Shown here one piece after another: positions 42,697-52,020 of a DNA stretch of 64,000 nucleotides. The notes below the pieces were generated by a model. It did not search any database and was not told the origin of the DNA. It worked only from the letters and a program-made list of their open reading frames with translations. Origin of the DNA: Puniceicoccaceae bacterium K14 (GTDB lineage: Bacteria; Verrucomicrobiota; Verrucomicrobiia; Opitutales; Opitutaceae); NCBI GenBank assembly GCA_022538095.1, contig JAKYXN010000003.1:81345-145344 (forward strand), in the 5' to 3' direction. How positions within the stretch are numbered: the first letter of the stretch is position 1; each line of letters begins with the position of its first letter. The position numbers and the translations under genes were made by a program.

Positions 42697-43551
42697 CTAT
42701 TCGGGCAATTGGTAGATCGCGGGTTTGATCGTATTGTAGGGGTGAGTAATGCCAGCCAGACTTTCGGCGTGACCGATAAATAGGTAACCTCCAGGTACGA
42801 GGTGCTTGGAGAGTCGGGTGACTAATTCCTCCTGTGTTTTGCGATCGAAGTAGATCATCACGTTGCGACAGATGATCAGTTGAAATTTGCTTTTCCAAGG
42901 AAAGGAAGCTTCGAAGAGGTTGATGCGCCTGAAAGCGATTTTTTTAGCAAGTTCTGGGCGCACACGGCAGTAGCCTTCCATTTGCCGTTCGCCTTTTTGG
43001 AAATATTTACGAGCTAACTCTGGCTTCACTTGTTTGAGTTTATCGATGTCGTAAACGGCATCTGAGGCAAATTTGAGAACGCGGGTTGAAATGTCGCTAC
43101 AATCGATTTGCCAATCGTGCTGAGGGAATTTTTGAAAATATTCTGCAAGCGAGATTGCAACTGAGTATGGCTCTTCTCCAGTAGAGCAGGCACAGCTCCA
43201 AATGTTGAGTTTTGATGTGTTTCCTAGTTTGCCGGAGCTAAACTGTGGAAGAACGACTTGCTCTAGAAAATTGAAATGGTTGATTTCTCTGAAAAAGAAA
43301 GTGTGGTTGGTCGAGATCGCATCTATCAAGTTGTAAAATTCGTTGCTCGATGGATTCTTACGGAGGGCCTCACAATAGTCCTCATAACTAGGGCAACCAG
43401 TGGCTCGCAGGCGTTTTCCGACTCTAGCGCTTACCAATTCTCGCTTTCCTTCGCCGAGATTGATGCGGGTTTCATTATAGATGAGTTTACGAATGAACTC
43501 GTAGTCTTTGTCAGATAATCTAAGTAAAGCGGTTGATTGACTTCCGTTCAT
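42697..43551 (-). CDS. cheR: Chemoreceptor methyltransferase CheR
   Basis: 284 residues, the usual length. The N-terminal helical domain (about 10-80) has 'FIRKLIYNETRINLGEGKRE' and 'ISTNHTFFFREINHF'. The SAM domain follows with 'LNIWSCACSTGEEPYSVAIS', 'CSDIS', 'ICRNVMIYFDRKTQEEL' and 'GGYLFIGHAESL'. It methylates glutamates on chemoreceptors using SAM. It is the first gene of the minus-strand signalling block. No CheB methylesterase is seen in the window. Confidence 0.97.
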   Translation of the reverse strand: MNGSQSTALLRLSDKDYEFIRKLIYNETRINLGEGKRELVSARVGKRLRATGCPSYEDYCEALRKNPSSNEFYNLIDAISTNHTFFFREINHFNFLEQVVLPQFSSGKLGNTSKLNIWSCACSTGEEPYSVAISLAEYFQKFPQHDWQIDCSDISTRVLKFASDAVYDIDKLKQVKPELARKYFQKGERQMEGYCRVRPELAKKIAFRRINLFEASFPWKSKFQLIICRNVMIYFDRKTQEELVTRLSKHLVPGGYLFIGHAESLAGITHPYNTIKPAIYQLPE

Positions 43552-43810
43552 ACAAAATGGAAATGAGGCTGTTTGAACATAAACTGAAGAGAGTTTTGCG
43601 GCTGTTGCTTGAGCTATGTTTGAGTCTGAGGTGTTTGTCGTTTTGGGCCTTTTGGAAAAATTACCCTCCCTGATTTGTAGTTTAGGTACTTATATCCACC
43701 ATTTAATTCGACAGGAATTTCATTTCATGGAGCCGAAATTTTAATTTTGCTTTCCAAACCTTAGAATTACTGCTTTTCCTTAGAAAAACATATCAAAATA
43801 TCATAATACG

Positions 43811-46800
43811 ATGATTTGTAATAGTGCCAACCTCCCTGAATCTGCAACTACTCAACAACTTAGAGATTTGCTGAGTGATAGAATCCTCTTCTTGGACGGA
43901 GCGATGGGGACTATGATTCAGCGCCATAAGCTCGGTGAGCAAGATTTCCGAGGGGATCGATTTGCGGATCACTCGATTGATTTAAAGGGGAATAATGAAC
44001 TGCTCGTTTTTTCCCGGCCGGATATTATCGAGGGAATCCATACTGATTTCTTGGAAGCGGGCGCGAATATAATCGAGACGAACACTTTCAGTGGAACTAC
44101 GATAGCGCAAGCGGACTACAAGTTAGAGCACGTCGTTAAGGACATAAACATTGAAGCTGCTAGGCTCGCTCGAAATGCGGTAGAACGTTACAAAAAGAAA
44201 TATCCAAATGCAGAATGCTATGTTGCGGGGGCGATAGGTCCGACCAACAGAACTGCATCGCTATCTCCTGATGTAAATCGCCCTGAGTACCGGGCAGTAA
44301 CGTTTGAAGAACTTAAGAATGCTTACCGCGGCCAGATTGATGCGTTGGCTGAGGGCGGTGTAGATCTTTTCTTTCCGGAAACAACATTCGATACGTTGAA
44401 TTTGAAGGCCTGCATATTTGCGTTGGAGGACTTTTTCGAAGAGCGAGGCGAGCGCATGCCGGTAATGCTCAGCGTGACGATTACTGATGCTTCGGGGCGC
44501 ACGCTTTCTGGGCAAACGGTGGAGGCTTTTTGGAATTCGGTGGCCCATTGCAAGCCATTGAGTGTGGGAATTAATTGCGCTCTGGGCTCCAAAGAAATGA
44601 GGCCATACATAGAGCGCCTTTCTAAAATTTCGGATTGTTATATTTCCTGTTACCCAAATGCAGGCTTGCCTAACCCTTTGAGTGATACGGGTTACGATGA
44701 ATTGCCTGATGATACGTCAGGGTTCTTAGAGGACTTTGTTTCTTCGGGTTTTGTAAACATCATTGGAGGCTGCTGCGGAACGACTCCAGAGCATATTGCT
44801 GCGATTGTTGAAAAAACAAAAGACCTCCCGACTCGCAAGATACCGAAGTTGGAGCCAGCGCTTCGTTTGAGTGGATTGGAGCCGTTTGAGGCCCAGCGAG
44901 AAGGAGCGCCTTTCATCATGGTAGGCGAGCGTACCAATGTTATGGGGTCTCCTCGCTTCCGTAAGCTGGTTAAGGACAGCAAATTTGAGGAGGCCCTCGC
45001 GATTGCACGTCAACAGGTTGAGAGCGGAGCGAACATAATCGATATCAATTTCGATGAGGGCTTACTTGATAGTGAGGCTTGTATGATTCACTTCATGAAC
45101 CTAATCGGATCGGAGCCGGATATTTGTAAGGTGCCGATCATGATTGATTCATCGAAATGGTCTGTCATTGAGGCGGGACTACAATGCTCACAAGGTAAGT
45201 GCGTAGTAAACTCAATTTCCCTAAAGGAAGGGGAGGAGGTGTTTCTTCGACATGCCAAGTTAGTCCAACGATACGGGGCTTCTGTGATCGTGATGGCATT
45301 TGACGAAAAAGGTCAGGCTGCGACCCAGGAAGACAAAGTTCGTATTTGTCAAAGAGCGTATGAGCTTCTGCGTGAAAAGTTAGATTTTCCTGCTGATGAT
45401 ATCATTTTCGATCCAAATATTTTGACTGTCGCTACGGGTATTGAAGAGCACAATACGTATGGAGTGGATTTTATTGAAGCGACTCGTGAGATTAAGAAAT
45501 TATGCCCGGGTGCTCGTATTAGCGGTGGAGTGAGTAACATTTCATTTTCGTTTCGTGGGAACAATGTAGTTCGCGAAGCAATGCATTCAGTTTTTCTTTA
45601 TCACGCAATTAAAGCTGGGTTGGACATGGGTATCGTGAATGCAGGGATGTTAGCGGTATATGATGAGATCGAGCCAAATCTAAAGAAGTTAGTTGAAGCC
45701 GTAATTTTGAATACTGACCCTGAGGCGACCGAGCAATTGGTAGACCTAGCAGAGCAAGTCAAAGATCAAAAAGGTAGCGTAAAAGAAGAACAGACGGAAG
45801 TTTGGCGTGAAGGGACTGTGGCCGAGCGTTTGTCTCATGCTCTGGTAAAAGGAATCGTCACGTATGTCGAAGCGGATACGGAGGAAGCGCGGCAACAGCT
45901 AGGCCGTCCACTGGATGTGATCGAAGGCCCGTTGATGGACGGGATGAAGATCGTCGGTAAGCTCTTTGGAGAGGGTAAAATGTTTCTGCCGCAAGTTGTT
46001 AAATCAGCCCGCGTAATGAAAAAAGCAGTGGCTTACTTAACTCCGTTCATGGAGGAAGAGAAAGCTGCTTCTGGCGGAAGCAGTTCTCAAGGAAAGATGG
46101 TAATCGCTACGGTAAAGGGCGACGTGCACGACATTGGTAAAAACATCGTGGGTGTTGTGCTAGCCTGTAACAACTACGAGGTTATCGATATGGGGGTGAT
46201 GGTTTCATGCGATGCGATCTTAGCCAAAGCTAAGGAAGTGAATGCGGATATCGTTGGTTTGAGTGGTTTGATTACGCCGTCACTTGATGAGATGATTCAC
46301 GTGGCCAGCGAGATGGAGCGTCAAAACTTCAAGGTTCCGTTGCTCATTGGTGGAGCGACTACCTCTAAGGCGCATACTGCAATCAAGATCGCTCCATCTT
46401 ACAGTGGTCCTACGGTGCAGGTAGCAGATGCATCCTTGGTCGTGGGTGTATGCAATGAGCTGCTAAGCGAAACGCGTAGTGCTGAATATATCACGGATCT
46501 TAAGGCTACGCAGGATGGTGTTCGCACACGCTATCATGAAGGTAAGGCTGATTCTGCGGCAATGCTTAGCTTGGAGGACGCTCGTTCAAAAGGCTTCAAG
46601 GTTGATTGGAAGAATGCAGTAATCGATAAGCCTGGGAGTTTGGGCGTGCAGTGCTACGAGGATATCGATCTCGCAATCGTTGCAGAATATATCGATTGGT
46701 CTCCGTTCTTTTGGACGTGGCAGCTGAAAGGGGTTTTTCCAGCGATTTTGAAGCACAAGAAGTACGGGGAGCAAGCGACTACTCTGTATGAAGAAGCACA

Positions 46801-47542
46801 GAAATTGATGAAAGATATCATCGATAATAAGCGGTTTCGCCTGAGAGCGGTTACTGGGATGTGGGCAGCTCAATCTGAAGGAGACAGTGTCGCACTTTTC
46901 GAAGATGATTCGTTGGAGAAGAAGGTCGGATCTTTTCATTTCCTGCGTCAGCAAAAAGAGAAAGCTTCGGATTCGACTTATTATTCTCTGGCTGATTTTG
47001 TCGCCCCCACATCCAGTGGTCGTGTCGATTATTTGGGTGCCTTTGCGGTAACAGCTGGATTCGAAGTTGAAGAGTACGCAGCTGGCTTCAAAGAGAATGG
47101 TGATGATTACACAGCAATCATGATACAATCGTTGGGTGACCGTTTTGCTGAGGCCCTCGCTGAATACATGCATAAACAAGTGCGTGACGACTGTGGATAC
47201 GGAAAAACTGAGAATTTAGGCGTCGAAGACTTGATCAAGGAAAAGTATCGCGGAATTCGTCCGGCTGCGGGGTATCCCGCTTGCCCCGATCACACGGAGA
47301 AAGAAGTTCTATGGAAATTACTTGATGCCGAAGCGGCTACGACGATCCAGTTGACAGAGAGTTTTGCTATGAATCCTCCGAGCTCCGTGTCGGGGCTGTA
47401 TTTTGGAAATGCAGATTCGCGCTATTTCAACGTTGGAAAGATTGGTAAAGACCAAGTGGAAGATTACGCGAAGCGGAAGGGGATTGATGTGGTGGTAGCT
47501 GAGAAATGGCTACAGCCAAATCTGGGTTATGAACCGGTTTAA
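43811..47542 (+). CDS. metH: Cobalamin-dependent methionine synthase MetH
   Basis: 1243 residues, full length. Order: homocysteine domain ('[16 protein letters not shown]', zinc Cys in 'GINCALG' and '[11 protein letters not shown]'), methyltetrahydrofolate domain ('[20 protein letters not shown]', '[13 protein letters not shown]'), cap plus B12 domain ('[16 protein letters not shown]', with the cobalt-binding His) and SAM reactivation domain ('[17 protein letters not shown]'). It makes methionine from homocysteine with 5-methyl-tetrahydrofolate, needs B12, and regenerates SAM used by CheR and FkbM enzymes. The 259 bases upstream hold no riboswitch that I can recognise. Confidence 0.98.
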   Translation: MICNSANLPESATTQQLRDLLSDRILFLDGAMGTMIQRHKLGEQDFRGDRFADHSIDLKGNNELLVFSRPDIIEGIHTDFLEAGANIIETNTFSGTTIAQADYKLEHVVKDINIEAARLARNAVERYKKKYPNAECYVAGAIGPTNRTASLSPDVNRPEYRAVTFEELKNAYRGQIDALAEGGVDLFFPETTFDTLNLKACIFALEDFFEERGERMPVMLSVTITDASGRTLSGQTVEAFWNSVAHCKPLSVGINCALGSKEMRPYIERLSKISDCYISCYPNAGLPNPLSDTGYDELPDDTSGFLEDFVSSGFVNIIGGCCGTTPEHIAAIVEKTKDLPTRKIPKLEPALRLSGLEPFEAQREGAPFIMVGERTNVMGSPRFRKLVKDSKFEEALAIARQQVESGANIIDINFDEGLLDSEACMIHFMNLIGSEPDICKVPIMIDSSKWSVIEAGLQCSQGKCVVNSISLKEGEEVFLRHAKLVQRYGASVIVMAFDEKGQAATQEDKVRICQRAYELLREKLDFPADDIIFDPNILTVATGIEEHNTYGVDFIEATREIKKLCPGARISGGVSNISFSFRGNNVVREAMHSVFLYHAIKAGLDMGIVNAGMLAVYDEIEPNLKKLVEAVILNTDPEATEQLVDLAEQVKDQKGSVKEEQTEVWREGTVAERLSHALVKGIVTYVEADTEEARQQLGRPLDVIEGPLMDGMKIVGKLFGEGKMFLPQVVKSARVMKKAVAYLTPFMEEEKAASGGSSSQGKMVIATVKGDVHDIGKNIVGVVLACNNYEVIDMGVMVSCDAILAKAKEVNADIVGLSGLITPSLDEMIHVASEMERQNFKVPLLIGGATTSKAHTAIKIAPSYSGPTVQVADASLVVGVCNELLSETRSAEYITDLKATQDGVRTRYHEGKADSAAMLSLEDARSKGFKVDWKNAVIDKPGSLGVQCYEDIDLAIVAEYIDWSPFFWTWQLKGVFPAILKHKKYGEQATTLYEEAQKLMKDIIDNKRFRLRAVTGMWAAQSEGDSVALFEDDSLEKKVGSFHFLRQQKEKASDSTYYSLADFVAPTSSGRVDYLGAFAVTAGFEVEEYAAGFKENGDDYTAIMIQSLGDRFAEALAEYMHKQVRDDCGYGKTENLGVEDLIKEKYRGIRPAAGYPACPDHTEKEVLWKLLDAEAATTIQLTESFAMNPPSSVSGLYFGNADSRYFNVGKIGKDQVEDYAKRKGIDVVVAEKWLQPNLGYEPV

Positions 47543-47655
47543 CCATTCGAAAATCGATCCAAAGTCAGTGCGGCCTTGGACAAAATAGATCAAATAAATG
47601 CTCTGCCTATCCTAATTCATTAGGAAGTTGGTTAAATCCATACTGTTAGACGTCC

Positions 47656-47684
47656 TTAGCATATCTTGGCATAAGCGATGCTAA
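47656..47684 (+). repeat. Hairpin TTAGCAT-N15-ATGCTAA downstream of metH
   Basis: An exact 7-bp inverted repeat with a 15-base loop, about 115 bases after the metH stop and directly before the next hairpin. It has no T-run of its own. Possibly part of the metH 3' end or of a small RNA. Confidence 0.4.
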
Positions 47685-47689
47685 AAGAA

Positions 47690-47741
47690 CTCATTCGTCA
47701 TTTGTTAGTTCAAATGATGAGGGAGTGACGTTCCTGTTTTT
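47690..47741 (+). terminator. Probable metH terminator
   Basis: CTCATTCGTCATTTG, loop TTAGTT, then CAAATGATGAGGGAG: a 15-pair stem with one mismatch and two G-U pairs. GTTTTT follows at 47736, ten bases after the stem. The gap between stem and T-run is longer than ideal. Confidence 0.55.
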
Positions 47742-47764
47742 ACTTACAGGATAAGATACAAAAT

Positions 47765-47795
47765 GGGGTCGACGTTAGGGGTTATCGTCGGCCCC
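47765..47795 (-). terminator. Terminator of the LysR gene
   Basis: GGGGTCGACG, 11-base loop, CGTCGGCCCC: a ten-pair GC-rich stem with one G-T pair. Read on the minus strand it is followed by ATTTTGTATC, and it begins 29 bases beyond the LysR stop. Confidence 0.7.
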
Positions 47796-47823
47796 GACTT
47801 GTCTTGAAAAGATTTAGCTCAGC

Positions 47824-48726
47824 TTATTGTGGCTCTGTTTGGTTATCGTCCTGGCCAGTTAAGACTTTCATGAATTTTTTCATCGCAGGTGTAAGGACGC
47901 GTCCTTTGCGATGAAGAATTGCGAGTGGTCGAGTGTAAGCGTTGTTGTCCAAGCTTACAGAGATGAGTGAACCTTGTTTGAGCTCTTGGGTGACTGTTGC
48001 TTGCGGAACAATCGCTATGCCGGCGTCGATCTCTACGGCTCGTTTCACAGTTTCGATATTGTCGAATTCCATGACGGGTTCGATATCGATATTGTTCACT
48101 TTGAATATATTATCTACGGCCTTACGGGTAGGGATGTCCGGGTCGAAGTTGATGAACTTGTAGGTCGAAAGTTCGGCGACGTTCACGTTCGAAAGTTTGG
48201 CGAGTGGGTGCTCTGGGTGGCAGATTACGACGAGCTGGTCTTCGCGGAAGGGGACCATTTCGATTTGGCGGGTCTTCACTGGGAAAGCGACGAGGCCGAA
48301 ATCAACTGAATTGTGCAGGATGTCTTCGTAAACGAGATTAGATCTGCGGTATTCAACACGAACATTCACGGATGGGTATTCTGTGAGGAAGTCTTTTATA
48401 TAGGGAGGGAGTTCGTGGAGGCCGATGCTGTAAATTGTCGAAAGTCGAATCGTTCCGCTAATTACTTTCTTCATTTCCATGAGCTCGCTGGTGAGTTTCT
48501 CGTAGACGTGAAGAATGTCTTTCGATGACTGATAGACGCGTTCTCCCTCGCGAGTGAGCTGGAATTGTTTTTGGCTTCGATCAATAAGTAGCGTACTGAA
48601 GTGTTTCTCCATCGCTCGTGCTTGCTGACTGACTGCGGATTGTGTTACCCCATTGAGTCTTGCTGCTTTTGAGAAACTTTTTGTCTCTACAAGGTCTGCG
48701 AATATTTTGAAGTTATCGACTTGCAT
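47824..48726 (-). CDS. LysR-family transcriptional regulator
   Basis: 300 residues. The N-terminal winged helix-turn-helix is 'FADLVETKSFSKAARLNGVT' continuing 'QSAVSQQARAMEKHF'. Residues about 90-295 form the effector domain ('IRLSTIYSIGLHELPPYIKD', 'IVPQATV'). LysR proteins usually control a divergent gene, and here the yggS-folate operon starts 70 bases away on the other strand, with several dyads in between. The effector is not identifiable. The sequence resembles CysB/CbbR-like members only in general terms. Confidence 0.95.
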   Translation of the reverse strand: MQVDNFKIFADLVETKSFSKAARLNGVTQSAVSQQARAMEKHFSTLLIDRSQKQFQLTREGERVYQSSKDILHVYEKLTSELMEMKKVISGTIRLSTIYSIGLHELPPYIKDFLTEYPSVNVRVEYRRSNLVYEDILHNSVDFGLVAFPVKTRQIEMVPFREDQLVVICHPEHPLAKLSNVNVAELSTYKFINFDPDIPTRKAVDNIFKVNNIDIEPVMEFDNIETVKRAVEIDAGIAIVPQATVTQELKQGSLISVSLDNNAYTRPLAILHRKGRVLTPAMKKFMKVLTGQDDNQTEPQ

Positions 48727-48775
48727 ATGATTTAAGATTTTAAGTTTTAGTATAAACTAATCTTATTTTATGCAA
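48721..48775. promoter_or_regulatory. Nested dyads in the LysR/yggS divergent promoter region
   Basis: Three inverted repeats lie within 55 bases: TTGCAT (48721) with ATGCAA (48770), AAGATT (48734) with AATCTT (48759), and TTAGT-ATAA-ACTAA (48747-48760). The first two share nearly the same centre. The left TTGCAT includes the LysR start codon. Autoregulated LysR operators are typically placed like this. Confidence 0.5.
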
Positions 48776-48796
48776 ACATAAAAAGAAGAAATATTA

Positions 48797-49498
48797 ATGA
48801 ATATCAATTTTAATGTATTCGAAGCACGTGTGAAGGAAGTGCGTTCCTCGATCAATGGCTACTGCGAGGAAGCGGGAAGACAGTCTGAGTCAGTTGCCTT
48901 GCTTCCAGTTACTAAGAATCATCCAGTGGATGCGGCTGAGTATGCCTTCAAGGCAGGCTTTGGAATGGTTGGAGAAAATAGAGTGCAAGAGGCGGAAGGC
49001 AAAAAGCCATTTGCGGATCCCTCACTAAAATGGGAATTAATCGGACCTTTGCAGAGTAATAAGGTAAAGAAGGCAGTTCAGGTTTTTACGCGTATTCAGA
49101 CGGTCGATCGTGTGAAATTAGCGGGTGCGCTGCAAAGGCATGCAGAAGACAGTGGAATAGAGTTAGCCATCTTATTGCAGGTGAATGCCGGTAGGGATCC
49201 AAACAAGTCGGGTGTATCGTTAGAGGATGCAAGTGCCTTGATGGAGAGTGCAATTAGTTTGCCGAATTTGAGAGTCGAAGGCTTGATGACGATTGCGCCC
49301 TTGAGCGATGAGGAAGCGGTGGCGAGGCGAGCCTTCGCTGCTCTGCGTGAATGTCGGGATAAATTGGAAATTGAGTTTGGGGTGAAGTTGCCGGAACTGT
49401 CTATGGGAATGAGTGGTGATATGAGGGAAGCAATACTTGAAGGAAGTACGATGGTTCGTGTGGGCACTGCATTGTATGGAAAACGGGATTACCTATAG
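48797..49498 (+). CDS. yggS: YggS/PROSC-family pyridoxal-phosphate homeostasis protein
   Basis: 233 residues, a single TIM-barrel domain. 'VALLPVTKNHPVDAAEYAF' carries the PLP-binding lysine (Lys40), 'GENRVQEAEGKK' and 'WELIGPLQSNKVKKAV' are family hallmarks, and 'LSMGMSGDMREAILEGSTMV' followed by 'RVGTALYG' binds the cofactor phosphate. It buffers PLP and influences amino-acid metabolism. It is the first gene after the LysR promoter region; the Nudix gene starts 52 bases on. PabC of the same operon is a PLP enzyme, which may explain the grouping. Confidence 0.95.
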   Translation: MNINFNVFEARVKEVRSSINGYCEEAGRQSESVALLPVTKNHPVDAAEYAFKAGFGMVGENRVQEAEGKKPFADPSLKWELIGPLQSNKVKKAVQVFTRIQTVDRVKLAGALQRHAEDSGIELAILLQVNAGRDPNKSGVSLEDASALMESAISLPNLRVEGLMTIAPLSDEEAVARRAFAALRECRDKLEIEFGVKLPELSMGMSGDMREAILEGSTMVRVGTALYGKRDYL

Positions 49499-49550
49499 TA
49501 TGCAAAATAGGAGAGAGCTTTTTTGCGCGACTATCGTTTGCTAAAATCGA

Positions 49551-50069
49551 ATGTCTGAGACTGATAATAATTATCGTTTGGGAGTGTTGCTGTACGCGTT
49601 TGGGCCGAACGATAGACTGTTACTGATAAAACGTGCAAAGAAACCTCATAAAGGTCTTTGGTGCGCGGTAGGTGGGAAATTGGAGATGTCTAACGGAGAG
49701 TCTCCTTATGAGTGTGCGGTTAGAGAAGCGAAGGAAGAAATCGACGTTGATCTTGTAGGAGACGATTTAGATCTAAAATGTGTTATCAGTGAAAAAAACT
49801 ATGAAGGCGTTGGACATTGGCTGATGTTTATATTTGTGGTGAAACGAGAAATACAAGTGCTCCCAGATTCGATAGATGAAGGTGTTTTTGGTTTCTTTGA
49901 GTTAGGGGATTTGGATGAAGTGGCTATGCCAGCTTTTGATCGGAAAATATTGCTAGAACGCATTCTGAGAACTGATGGACCTGCTTTGAGCTTTCTGAGA
50001 GTGAATGGGAAAGGCGAATCACTGACAGATTCTTTGTTTGTAGAGCAGGAGTCTATTAGAAAATCATGA
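49551..50069 (+). CDS. Nudix hydrolase, candidate dihydroneopterin-triphosphate pyrophosphatase
   Basis: 172 residues. The Nudix box reads 'VGGKLEMSNGESPYECAVRE' followed by 'AKEEI', keeping the G-x5-E...RExxEE pattern. It hydrolyses a nucleoside-diphosphate-linked compound. The gene overlaps pabA by 4 bases (ATGA) at the head of a folate run, and the pathway's triphosphate-removing step is done by Nudix enzymes in several bacteria, so this role is a reasonable inference. A general 8-oxo-dGTP-type clean-up role is the alternative. The last 40 residues are less conserved. Confidence 0.88.
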   Translation: MSETDNNYRLGVLLYAFGPNDRLLLIKRAKKPHKGLWCAVGGKLEMSNGESPYECAVREAKEEIDVDLVGDDLDLKCVISEKNYEGVGHWLMFIFVVKREIQVLPDSIDEGVFGFFELGDLDEVAMPAFDRKILLERILRTDGPALSFLRVNGKGESLTDSLFVEQESIRKS

Positions 50070-50656
50070 TTCTAATTATCGATAATTATGATTCTTTCAC
50101 GTACAACCTGTATCAATATTTTTTGATGCTAGATGTAGAAGTTGAAGTTGTTAGAAATGATGCAATTACGATAAATGCTGTCCAAGAAAGAAATGTTGAG
50201 GCAATCGTTCTCTCGCCAGGGCCAGGGCGACCTGAGGATTCTGGGGTCTGTATTGAAATTGTGAAACAATTTTCTGGTCGAATTCCAATTTTTGGCGTGT
50301 GCCTTGGCATGCAAGTCATCGCTTCGGCTATGGGGGCCACGATCATTGAAGCAACGGAGCCGATGCATGGTAAAAACTCTTTTATCACTCATACTGGGGT
50401 AGGTGTCTTTTGTGGCATAAAAAATCCACAACGTGTGACTCGTTATCATTCTCTTATTGTTGATCCTAGCAGAGTGCCGGAAGAATTAGAGGTGACTGCT
50501 AAGAGTGAGATGAATGAGATAATGGGCCTTAGATCACGAGATAAGAAACTTGAGGGCGTTCAGTTTCACCCAGAAGCTCTAATGACGGAAATGGGGTTGG
50601 AAATGTTGAAGAACTTTGTGGAGCAATGGTGTCGGTCGAAAGGAAGCCCATGTTGA
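50066..50656 (+). CDS. pabA: Aminodeoxychorismate synthase glutamine amidotransferase subunit
   Basis: 196 residues, class I glutamine amidotransferase. Triad: Cys79 in 'FGVCLGMQ', His168 and Glu170 in 'VQFHPEA'. 'IIDNYDSFTYNLYQYF' and 'LSPGPGRPEDSG' are typical of the PabA/TrpG family. It supplies ammonia to PabB for p-aminobenzoate synthesis. It overlaps both neighbours. PabA and TrpG cannot be separated by sequence alone; the following PabB and folate genes decide for PabA, though it may serve both. Confidence 0.95.
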   Translation: MILIIDNYDSFTYNLYQYFLMLDVEVEVVRNDAITINAVQERNVEAIVLSPGPGRPEDSGVCIEIVKQFSGRIPIFGVCLGMQVIASAMGATIIEATEPMHGKNSFITHTGVGVFCGIKNPQRVTRYHSLIVDPSRVPEELEVTAKSEMNEIMGLRSRDKKLEGVQFHPEALMTEMGLEMLKNFVEQWCRSKGSPC

Positions 50657-52020
50657 TCCGTGAAATAGAAATCGAGTTATCGCTGGAGGATATCTTTCGA
50701 CGCTATTCAAAAGAAGCAGGGTTTTCCTTTTTGGATAGTTCGCTTCAGAAGTATGGAATCGGTGATTTTTCAGTTTTGTGCTGCCATCCTTGGAAAAGCC
50801 TGACCTACGATTCTGGAGTTGCTGTTGTTGAGGAATTTGGGTTGAAGCGAGAAGTGAAGGGAGATCCCTTTTTGATTCTAAAAGAGGAGAGCGTTAGTTA
50901 CGAAGAGTCTTCTGCGTTGCCCTTTGTGGGAGGAGCAATTGGGTATATTGGTTACGACGTAGCGCGATATTACGAAAAAATTCCGAATCGATCCGAGAAA
51001 TTGAAATCCGGATATGAGATGCGTTTCCGTTACTATGACGCAGGTCTTTGTTTTGATCATAGATCGGATAAGCTCTATGCTTTTGCAAGCGAGCGTGTCC
51101 CGAATGCGAATGAATTGCTTGCGAAGCAGGTCAAGCTCGCTGAAGAAGCGGCTTCGATGGCTGGTGATTCTGATCCTTACGGCGTTGGGCCTTTGAAGTC
51201 GAATTTTACTGTCGAAGGATACGTAACTGCTGTTGATGAAATTCGCGAATGTATCCGAAGGGGAGAGGTGTACCAGGTGAATTTATCACAACGGTTTTCA
51301 GCTTCTTTTCGCGGTGATGTGGCTGCCCTGTATCACAATCTCCGTAAACTTAGCCCTGCTCCTTATGGAGCGTATTTGGATTTTGGCGATGAGGTTATTC
51401 TTTCAAACTCTCCCGAGCAGTTCCTTCAGTCGAAAGGTACGGAGTTAGTAACTCGTCCGATCAAGGGAACAAGACCAAGGGGGGGCGACAATGCAGAAGA
51501 CGAACAGATGAAGCAATCGCTTATAAATTCACAGAAAGATCGCTCAGAGTTATTGATGATTGTTGACCTGGAGCGCAACGACATGGGGCGAGTTTGCAGT
51601 GCTGGCAGTGTTCAGGTAAAAGATCTTTTTGCAATCGAGGCGTATTCAAACGTTTTTCACCAAACAGCGAAGATCGAAGGAAAGTTAGCCGGTGAGAATA
51701 CAGCTTTGGATGGAATTAAAGCGCTTTTTCCAGGGGGCTCTATTACGGGTGCTCCGAAGATCAAGGCAATGGAAGTTATAGATTACTTGGAACCTGTAAG
51801 AAGGGGTGTTTACACAGGTTCGATTGGTTTCATTGGGAACAATGGAGAGCTTGATTTTAATATAGCGATTCGAACTTTGAGGGTGTCCGATGGAGAATTG
51901 CAATTTAATGTTGGGGGAGGCATCGTTTGGGATAGTGACGCTAAATCGGAGTACGAAGAAACTTTGGCTAAGGGGCGGTCGATGATGAAAGCATTGTCAG
52001 TTGGAGAGCTCGTGGTATGA
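50650..52020 (+). CDS. pabB: Aminodeoxychorismate synthase component I
   Basis: About 456 residues from the ATG at 50650, which overlaps the pabA stop and has GGAAG just before it; an ATG at 50626 is in frame too. Chorismate-binding fold: 'RRGEVYQVNLSQRF', 'RPIKGTRPRG', whose 'PIKGT' lysine marks PabB rather than TrpE ('PIAGT'), 'ELLMIVDLERNDMGRVC', and 'PGGSITGAPKIKAMEVID'. It makes 4-amino-4-deoxychorismate from chorismate and ammonia. It overlaps pabC as ATGA. Confidence 0.95.
   Translation: MLIREIEIELSLEDIFRRYSKEAGFSFLDSSLQKYGIGDFSVLCCHPWKSLTYDSGVAVVEEFGLKREVKGDPFLILKEESVSYEESSALPFVGGAIGYIGYDVARYYEKIPNRSEKLKSGYEMRFRYYDAGLCFDHRSDKLYAFASERVPNANELLAKQVKLAEEAASMAGDSDPYGVGPLKSNFTVEGYVTAVDEIRECIRRGEVYQVNLSQRFSASFRGDVAALYHNLRKLSPAPYGAYLDFGDEVILSNSPEQFLQSKGTELVTRPIKGTRPRGGDNAEDEQMKQSLINSQKDRSELLMIVDLERNDMGRVCSAGSVQVKDLFAIEAYSNVFHQTAKIEGKLAGENTALDGIKALFPGGSITGAPKIKAMEVIDYLEPVRRGVYTGSIGFIGNNGELDFNIAIRTLRVSDGELQFNVGGGIVWDSDAKSEYEETLAKGRSMMKALSVGELVV

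Noticed and set aside
43552..43810. Possible SAM, SAH or cobalamin riboswitch before metH
   Set aside because: I looked for a conserved B12-box-like segment or the typical paired elements of these riboswitches and found none. The region has only short weak inverted repeats. A covariance-model search would be decisive.
46586..47179. A 197-codon minus-strand frame opposite metH
   Set aside because: It lies entirely within the conserved MetH coding sequence and its translation shows no recognisable domain.
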